This document shows, in pieces, positions 14,732 to 19,122 of a stretch of DNA of 19,122 nucleotides. How positions within the stretch are numbered: position 1 is the stretch's first letter; each line of letters opens with the position of its first letter. Under the pieces are notes generated by a model. The model did no database searches. It saw nothing but the letters and a program-made list of their open reading frames with translations, and had not been told where the DNA came from. The DNA is from Cyanobacteria bacterium UBA4641. GTDB taxonomy: Bacteria; Cyanobacteriota; Vampirovibrionia; Gastranaerophilales; Gastranaerophilaceae. Made by a program: the position numbers and the translations under genes. The stretch covers positions 1-19,122 of the forward strand of contig DHMN01000076.1 in assembly GCA_002405805.1 (NCBI GenBank), in the 5' to 3' direction.

Positions 14732-16513
14732 ATGAGAATATCTGCAATACAACAAACTCAAAATAATTCAAAAATAAATATAAAAACTAATCACAAAGCA
14801 GTGCATAACAGTTTTGTCAATGCGCCAAGCGCAAATGGGGTGTCTTCTTTAGCCAATGTGTCTTTTAGCGGACTGGTTAAAATCACACCGAATACAAAAA
14901 TGAGAATGTATGCTGAGCAATTATTGACAAATTTGAAAGAAAATCAAAAAGTTTATATCACCGCAGATTCAAAATACCTGCCATTTATGAATATTTTATC
15001 AGAAACCGCATATAAAAAAGGGTCAGACAAAGTTCAATATCAAGTTTTAGAACCTGAACTTGAGGCACTGAAAAAGAAATACAATATCACAGAAGATTTT
15101 GACTACAAAAAAACTCAAAAAGAAACCTTAAAAGGAGCAAACGCTTTATTCTTCAAATTTTCAACAAAAAATAACCCTTACAAATTATCAGGATTAACCA
15201 ACACGGAGGAGGCAAAAGAAGTTGAAAAAGTTCAGTCAAAAATTCCACAAAGAATTTATGACAAATTCAAAATCAATCCGCAAGAAATTTTCAAAGATGC
15301 ACTTGACCTAAAAGATGGGCAATCTGTCTGTATCATTGCAGAAAGAGAACATTTGCCTTTCGTAACCAAACTTGTTGATTACCTGTATTCAAAAAATAAA
15401 ACCAAACTGGTAAACGTAAGTATTTCTGGTGATGAAAATGTAAGCATGCTAAAACACGCTAAAGATAGTGTCCTAGAGGAATTTCCAACTATTGAAAAAT
15501 TAGCAAATGAAGAGTTTACCAAAAGAGATACTGCTTATTTAGAAATAAATGCAGGATTTCAAAATGCAATGAAAGGCGTTCCGATAGAAAGAATAACAAA
15601 ATGGTCAAAAACCAGAAGTGCAGCATTGGCAGAAACTCGCAATATCAGATTCAATGAAACTCCATGGCTTGTTTATTATATTCCAACAACAAAAACTTGC
15701 CATTCAGCTTATCCTGAAATCAAAGACCCACTAAAAGCCATTGAAACCGCCTATATCGAGGCAAACAAAATCAACAGAACAGGAGCTTTTGGAGAACACA
15801 GAAAAAATTTAATCGACAGAACAAACAAAATGAACGAACTTGTAAAAAAAGGTTTCAGAACCTTCCACTACGAAAGTTTCAACCCCAAAACAGGCAAACC
15901 TGACGGCAAGACAAAGTTTAACGTCACACTTTCGCCAAAATCAATGTTTACAGGCCCACTTCTTGAATACAAGAAAAATAACCACTTAACCATCCCCAAT
16001 ATTCCAACAGAAGAAAGTTTTTCTGCACCACTGGCAAATTCTGCAAACGGTAAAATAGCCGTGACAAAACCGCTTTTGATAAACGAAAAACTCGTGGATG
16101 GAATTACTCTTGAATTTAAAGACGGAAAAGTCGTAAAAGTCAGTGCGGATAAAAATGAAGATGTGCTAAAAGAATTTATTTCTACACACAAAAATGCCGA
16201 TAGACTAGGAGAGGTCGCACTTGTCGCAGATTCACCAATCGCCAAAACAGGTAGATTTTTCAATACAACATTGGTTGATGAAAACGCGACTTGCCACTTA
16301 GCTTTAGGAAAAGCTTATAGCTTTTGTATTGAAGGCGCAAGTAATATTGCTGATTATAAAGAGTGCCAAAAATTCTTAAACAAAGAACACATCAACATTT
16401 CAACTGTTCATAAAGATTTTATGGTCGGCGGAAACAACGTCAAAATAACCGCAATCAACCCAGCCACCGGTGAAACCAAAACCTTGATTGAAAATGATAA
16501 GTTTATGGTGTAA
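14732..16513 (+). CDS. M29-family metalloaminopeptidase with duplicated N-terminal domain
   Basis: 593 aa; related to thermophilic aminopeptidase AmpS/PepS, which removes N-terminal residues from peptides using two metal ions. The C-terminal catalytic half is well conserved: NIPTEESFSAP (Glu427/428), GEVAL (Glu494), TLVDENATCHLALG (His522) and STVHKDF (His560, Asp562) supply the expected ligands. Typical members are near 410 aa. The extra length is an N-terminal tail (1-50, low complexity, ending VSFSG) plus a second copy of the N-terminal domain: LKENQKVYITADSKYLPF at about 68-85 is echoed by LKDGQSVCIIAEREHLPF at about 193-210. The tail has no signal peptide; such tails recur, as far as I recall, on Gastranaerophilales proteins. 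AGGGGA precedes the ATG by about 6 nt. It converges with the restriction gene, 7 nt apart, with no terminator between. Confidence 0.88.
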   Translation: MRISAIQQTQNNSKINIKTNHKAVHNSFVNAPSANGVSSLANVSFSGLVKITPNTKMRMYAEQLLTNLKENQKVYITADSKYLPFMNILSETAYKKGSDKVQYQVLEPELEALKKKYNITEDFDYKKTQKETLKGANALFFKFSTKNNPYKLSGLTNTEEAKEVEKVQSKIPQRIYDKFKINPQEIFKDALDLKDGQSVCIIAEREHLPFVTKLVDYLYSKNKTKLVNVSISGDENVSMLKHAKDSVLEEFPTIEKLANEEFTKRDTAYLEINAGFQNAMKGVPIERITKWSKTRSAALAETRNIRFNETPWLVYYIPTTKTCHSAYPEIKDPLKAIETAYIEANKINRTGAFGEHRKNLIDRTNKMNELVKKGFRTFHYESFNPKTGKPDGKTKFNVTLSPKSMFTGPLLEYKKNNHLTIPNIPTEESFSAPLANSANGKIAVTKPLLINEKLVDGITLEFKDGKVVKVSADKNEDVLKEFISTHKNADRLGEVALVADSPIAKTGRFFNTTLVDENATCHLALGKAYSFCIEGASNIADYKECQKFLNKEHINISTVHKDFMVGGNNVKITAINPATGETKTLIENDKFMV

Positions 16514-16520
16514 GAAGGGT

Positions 16521-17378
16521 TTAGAATATTTTTTCAAATACTCCTTGTTCTAACTCATTTATATTATAAATAGTTTCAAGAACATCAAATGTTTCTTCTA
16601 AATTATTTTTAGCCTTATTCCAACCACAACCGTCAGTAAACCAAACAAAGGTAACTCCATCAATTGTGGAAACTTCTTGTGCTATCATCTTGTAACTACG
16701 TGCTGTTTCATTCAACTTTGAACCACCACTAGAATAAAAATTTGTTTCAACTAAATAAATTTGATTATCTGTTTTTATAACAAAATCAAATCGTTTTTCC
16801 ATTTTTGATTTATTTGATATCGCTGAGAGATTTATATTCCACTTATTTTGAATTTCATGAATATACATTTCTTTAAAATATGTACTATTCTTTACAAAAC
16901 CTGCTTTTTGAATATAACTTTCAACCAAATTTTCCATCAAATCACCACCGCGATTTTTACGAGCATTTGAATCTAACTCTGTTTCAACACCTGTTACGTA
17001 ATCAACTAAATTATTGACTATATGGTTTTGTAATAAATCAAACAATTTAGTATTACGCATAAATTTTTTATAATCTGCAATACTATAATTCATTTTATTA
17101 AATGAAAATTTTTGCTCTCCGTCAGCATCTGTTACAGAAATTTCATTAGAACGTACAGCCAATAATATAGGAATACATCGCAATGTTTCTGGGTATTTTT
17201 TAATAATACGTTCAAAATCTTCTTCTATATTTTTTGAACCAACAAGTGTATTTAATATATTCAACTCAATTCTTATATTATCGACATTTTGACATATTTT
17301 ACCAAAATCAGAATAATAACCATAATCCGCAATACATGGTCTAAATGTTTTAAGCCATTTATTAAAATCTCTAGTCAT
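16521..17378 (-). CDS. DpnII/MboI-like type II restriction endonuclease (GATC)
   Basis: 285 aa, about the size of R.DpnII. It should cut unmethylated GATC in double-stranded DNA. The family signature is clear: LDSNARKNRGGDLMENLVE at about 135-153, then KRFDFVIK with Asp198 and LVETNFYSSGGSKLNETA with Glu211. The PD-(D/E)XK-type site therefore has ETN in place of the usual E-x-K, as is normal for the DpnII family. Its start overlaps the methyltransferase stop by 8 nt, so the endonuclease is translated after, and coupled to, the protective enzyme. Specificity is inferred from family. The apparent absence of GATC from this whole window supports it. Confidence 0.9.
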   Translation of the reverse strand: MTRDFNKWLKTFRPCIADYGYYSDFGKICQNVDNIRIELNILNTLVGSKNIEEDFERIIKKYPETLRCIPILLAVRSNEISVTDADGEQKFSFNKMNYSIADYKKFMRNTKLFDLLQNHIVNNLVDYVTGVETELDSNARKNRGGDLMENLVESYIQKAGFVKNSTYFKEMYIHEIQNKWNINLSAISNKSKMEKRFDFVIKTDNQIYLVETNFYSSGGSKLNETARSYKMIAQEVSTIDGVTFVWFTDGCGWNKAKNNLEETFDVLETIYNINELEQGVFEKIF

Positions 17379-18213
17379 AATTTTTAATCAAAACCTCCGA
17401 AATTTTACCTCTGCCAGCTGCATTTGCATTTATCATACGTGAGGCATAAACTTTTTGTATATTGTACTTACTATACAATTCATTAACAAAAGGAGTATCT
17501 GAATTAGAAACCATAAACTTAACTTTTTTTGAATGTAGTTCATCACAAACATCTCTCAACAAAAATTGCATATCAATATCAAAACCAAATTTTGTATAAG
17601 ATGTAAAACTGGATGTTTCATTTAACGGAACGTAAGGTGGGTCAAAATAAACAAAATCACTAGATTTAACTTTTTCCAAAACTGTTGAAAAATTTGTACA
17701 TTTAATTTCCGTATCTTTTAATAACTCAGAACAATTGTATAAATTATTTTTATCAATAATTCTCGGATTTTTATAATTTCCATAAGGAACATTAAAAAAG
17801 CCTTGAGAATTTACTCTATACATACCATTAAAACAGGTTCTGTTCAAATAAATAAATCTACTTGCTCTTTCTATATTTGAATAATTTTTATATTCAGAAG
17901 TTCTGTCAACATTTCTTATTGCTAAAAAATATTCTTTTGAAGTTTCATGTTTATTTAAGTCTAAAATCAAATCATTAACATTATCTCTAACAACCAAATA
18001 AAGATTAATTAATTCTTCATTAATATCTGCAATGTAACCCTCTTGAGGTTGCAGCTCAAAAAACAATGCACCGCCACCTAAAAAAGGTTCAAAATAACGT
18101 CCGAAAGTTTGTGGCATATTTTTCAATAATTCTGGAAGTAACTGACGCTTGCCACCCACCCATTTTACAATTGGATATGTTTCATTTTTTAAGTTTTCTA
18201 AAACTACTGCCAC
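17371..18213 (-). CDS. Dam/DpnM-like N6-adenine DNA methyltransferase (D12 class)
   Basis: 280 aa with the full D12-class motif set: KWVGGKRQ at 17-24 (motif X), FEPFLGGGALF at 41-51 (AdoMet binding, motif I), NRTCFNGMYRVN at 124-135 and DPPY at 191-194 (catalytic motif IV). It should methylate adenine in GATC and protect the host from the coupled endonuclease. The start codon is GTG, with AAAGGA about 8 nt upstream, downstream of a strong own promoter. Unlike the classic DpnII operon there is one methyltransferase here, with no second single-strand-preferring enzyme. The order methyltransferase then nuclease is usual for safe establishment. Confidence 0.93.
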   Translation of the reverse strand: MAVVLENLKNETYPIVKWVGGKRQLLPELLKNMPQTFGRYFEPFLGGGALFFELQPQEGYIADINEELINLYLVVRDNVNDLILDLNKHETSKEYFLAIRNVDRTSEYKNYSNIERASRFIYLNRTCFNGMYRVNSQGFFNVPYGNYKNPRIIDKNNLYNCSELLKDTEIKCTNFSTVLEKVKSSDFVYFDPPYVPLNETSSFTSYTKFGFDIDMQFLLRDVCDELHSKKVKFMVSNSDTPFVNELYSKYNIQKVYASRMINANAAGRGKISEVLIKNYD

Positions 18214-18244
18214 AAAAAGTCCTTTTCTATAAATATCTCTGACT

Positions 18245-18273
18245 ATTATAGCATTAGCAAAACCATGTGTAAA
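18245..18273 (-). promoter_or_regulatory. Promoter of the restriction-modification operon
   Basis: On the minus strand TTTACA is followed after 17 nt by a perfect TATAAT preceded by TGC (extended -10), about 31 nt upstream of the GTG start. It is one of the best promoter matches in the window. No controller-protein gene or C-box was seen. Confidence 0.82.
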
Positions 18274-18293
18274 CTTATTTCATTTATACCAAA

Positions 18294-18323
18294 GTGGGCG
18301 GAGAAGTAAACTTCTCCGCCCAC
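18294..18323 (-). terminator. Strong stem-loop after hsp20, probable terminator
   Basis: Perfect 13-bp G+C-rich stem GTGGGCGGAGAAG/CTTCTCCGCCCAC with loop TAAA, 26 nt beyond the hsp20 stop. The T tract on the minus strand is only three residues, so termination may be imperfect, or the hairpin may protect the hsp20 mRNA 3' end. Confidence 0.65.
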
Positions 18324-18349
18324 AACACCATTATTTAGAGTATGAAAAA

Positions 18350-18805
18350 TTATTTAACAGTCAATTTCTTAACTGATTCTTTTGTTTCGTACATCTTAGG
18401 TGCTTGAATTTTCAAAACACCATGTTCTAGTTTAGCTTCAGTCTTTTCAATATTTATATCTTGTGGCAAATATACTGACCTTGAAAATTCACCATATTTG
18501 AATTCAGATTTTTTGTAACCTTTTGAGCCTTCCTCGTTTTCTTCCTCTTTTTTAGCTCTTATGGTGATTGTGTTTTTCTCAACATCAATATCTAAGTCTT
18601 CTTTTTTAACACCCGGCAATTCTGCGCGGATGTCATATTCTTTCTCTTTGTCAGTAACTTCTACAGGCATTGATAATTTATCCATATCTTCATCATAACC
18701 AAATTCTGGGTAATAACTGTCAAAATGTCTGTTCAAAATTGAACTAATTTCATCATTAACGGATTTAATAAAATTGTCCGGTGTTCTTTTAACTAAAAAT
18801 CTCAT
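18350..18805 (-). CDS. hsp20: Small heat-shock protein, Hsp20/alpha-crystallin family
   Basis: 151 aa, the usual family size. It is an ATP-independent cytoplasmic holdase that binds unfolding proteins as oligomers. The alpha-crystallin domain spans about 45-140, with YDIRAELPGVKKEDLDIDV, a charged KKEEENEEGS loop, EFSRSVYLPQDIN and the signature GVLKIQAPK at about 129-137. The C-terminal LTV matches the I-x-I/V oligomerisation motif. AAAGGAG lies about 7 nt before the ATG. Upstream I see no CIRCE element, so HrcA control is not supported. It is likely host backbone, monocistronic, ending in the 13-bp stem-loop. Confidence 0.95.
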   Translation of the reverse strand: MRFLVKRTPDNFIKSVNDEISSILNRHFDSYYPEFGYDEDMDKLSMPVEVTDKEKEYDIRAELPGVKKEDLDIDVEKNTITIRAKKEEENEEGSKGYKKSEFKYGEFSRSVYLPQDINIEKTEAKLEHGVLKIQAPKMYETKESVKKLTVK

Positions 18806-18913
18806 AATCGACTCCTTTCAATTTCTTTCTCTTATCAACTACACTTATATTATTGTTCCATTTTTGCAAAAACCCGTCTTTTTTAACCAAAAATTAACAA
18901 TTGATTTTATTTT

Positions 18914-18933
18914 GTCTGCATAGCAATGCCGAC
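18914..18933. repeat. Second copy of the GTCGGCA-type palindrome
   Basis: GTCTGCA/TGCCGAC, the same architecture as 259-278 with one mismatch in the stem, and the same downstream CTA. It supports a dispersed repeat family flanking this locus. Confidence 0.55.
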
Positions 18934-19063
18934 CTATAGTTCACGTCATCCTGAATCGGCAAAACGGTCAATGTCATTCTGAAAGTTTAGAAAATTTGTG
19001 TGAAGTATGAACACATAATTTTCTTGCTATTCAGAATCTCTAACTGTACACCCCTCACCCTAA

Positions 19064-19082
19064 CCCTCTCCCTAGGAGAGGG
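19064..19082. repeat. CCCTCTCC/GGAGAGGG palindrome
   Basis: Perfect 8-bp G+C-rich stem with 3-nt loop inside a CCCTCACCCTAACCCTCTCC block. It is similar in composition to the GAGGGTTAGGGAGCGGGGG block at about 200-219 read on the other strand, so probably the same repeat class. Confidence 0.65.
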
Positions 19083-19122
19083 AATAATTGTCACCCTGAA
19101 TAAGTTGAGCTAAAGCGAAACG

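Larger units (their letters stand above)
18806..19122. other. Intergenic region with dispersed repeats at the right edge
   Basis: About 317 nt upstream of hsp20 with no gene. It begins with the hsp20 5' region and then holds repeat units matching the left edge: TGTC-GCA...GCAATGCCGACCTA (18914-18933), TCATCCTGAATC and GTCATTCTGAAA units, CAGAATCTCTAAC and GTCACCCTGAATA. A CCCTAACCCTCTCC/GGAGAGGG hairpin lies at 19064-19082. The window is cut off inside this repeat field. Confidence 0.7.

Noticed and set aside
15868..16263. Minus-strand 131-aa open frame
   Set aside because: It lies antisense within the conserved catalytic half of the aminopeptidase; a shadow frame.
18806..18900. CIRCE operator ahead of hsp20
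   Set aside because: No TTAGCACTC/GAGTGCTAA repeat is present.

Overview
The window looks like chromosome of an uncultured, AT-rich (about one third G+C by eye) Gram-negative-type bacterium. The best guess is a gut Gastranaerophilales/Melainabacteria (Vampirovibrionophyta) genome. The clues are an M29 aminopeptidase with an N-terminal tail of the kind I associate with that lineage (MRISAIQ... then VSFSG), a RecJ with the long C-terminal domain, and dispersed intergenic palindromes at both window edges. This placement is inference from style, not from a marker gene.

Layout. (1) 1-331: intergenic DNA packed with palindromic dispersed repeats. (2) 332-3484: host backbone, with recJ (minus), a divergent small secreted or lipid-anchored coiled-coil protein (plus), its terminator, and tRNA-Ile(GAT). 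(3) About 3485 to 14060: an integrative element abutting the 3' end of tRNA-Ile. Its core is a minus-strand module: a 39-aa leader ORF, a DUF927/Cch-like AAA+ ATPase, and two paralogous large serine recombinases, the second reading antisense into the tRNA. This resembles the cch-ccrA-ccrB core of staphylococcal cassette chromosomes (SCC). Cargo is a zinc-ribbon protein, a three-gene envelope operon (DUF4352-like membrane protein, lipoprotein with two membrane spans and TPRs, secreted TPR protein), a divergent MerR-like regulator and an unrecognised 176-aa protein. Two non-coding tracts in the element share a diverged repeat of about 110 bp. One of them also holds a 12-bp perfect stem-loop and four AGATAAA boxes. 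(4) 14.06-14.6 kb: scar DNA with the C-terminal end of a tyrosine integrase (minus) abutting a retron-type reverse transcriptase fragment carrying YMDD (plus). (5) 14.7-18.8 kb: M29 aminopeptidase with a duplicated N-terminal domain, a DpnII-like GATC restriction-modification pair, and an Hsp20 chaperone. (6) 18.8-19.1 kb: the same repeat families as at the left edge.

Two system-level points stand out. First, reading all 19,122 bases I found no GATC, where composition alone predicts roughly 60. This fits a long-active DpnII-type system and covers the core genes and the mobile element alike. Second, the element combines its own helicase, a recombinase pair, a tRNA target and an envelope-protein cargo operon; I recognise the parts but not this combination.
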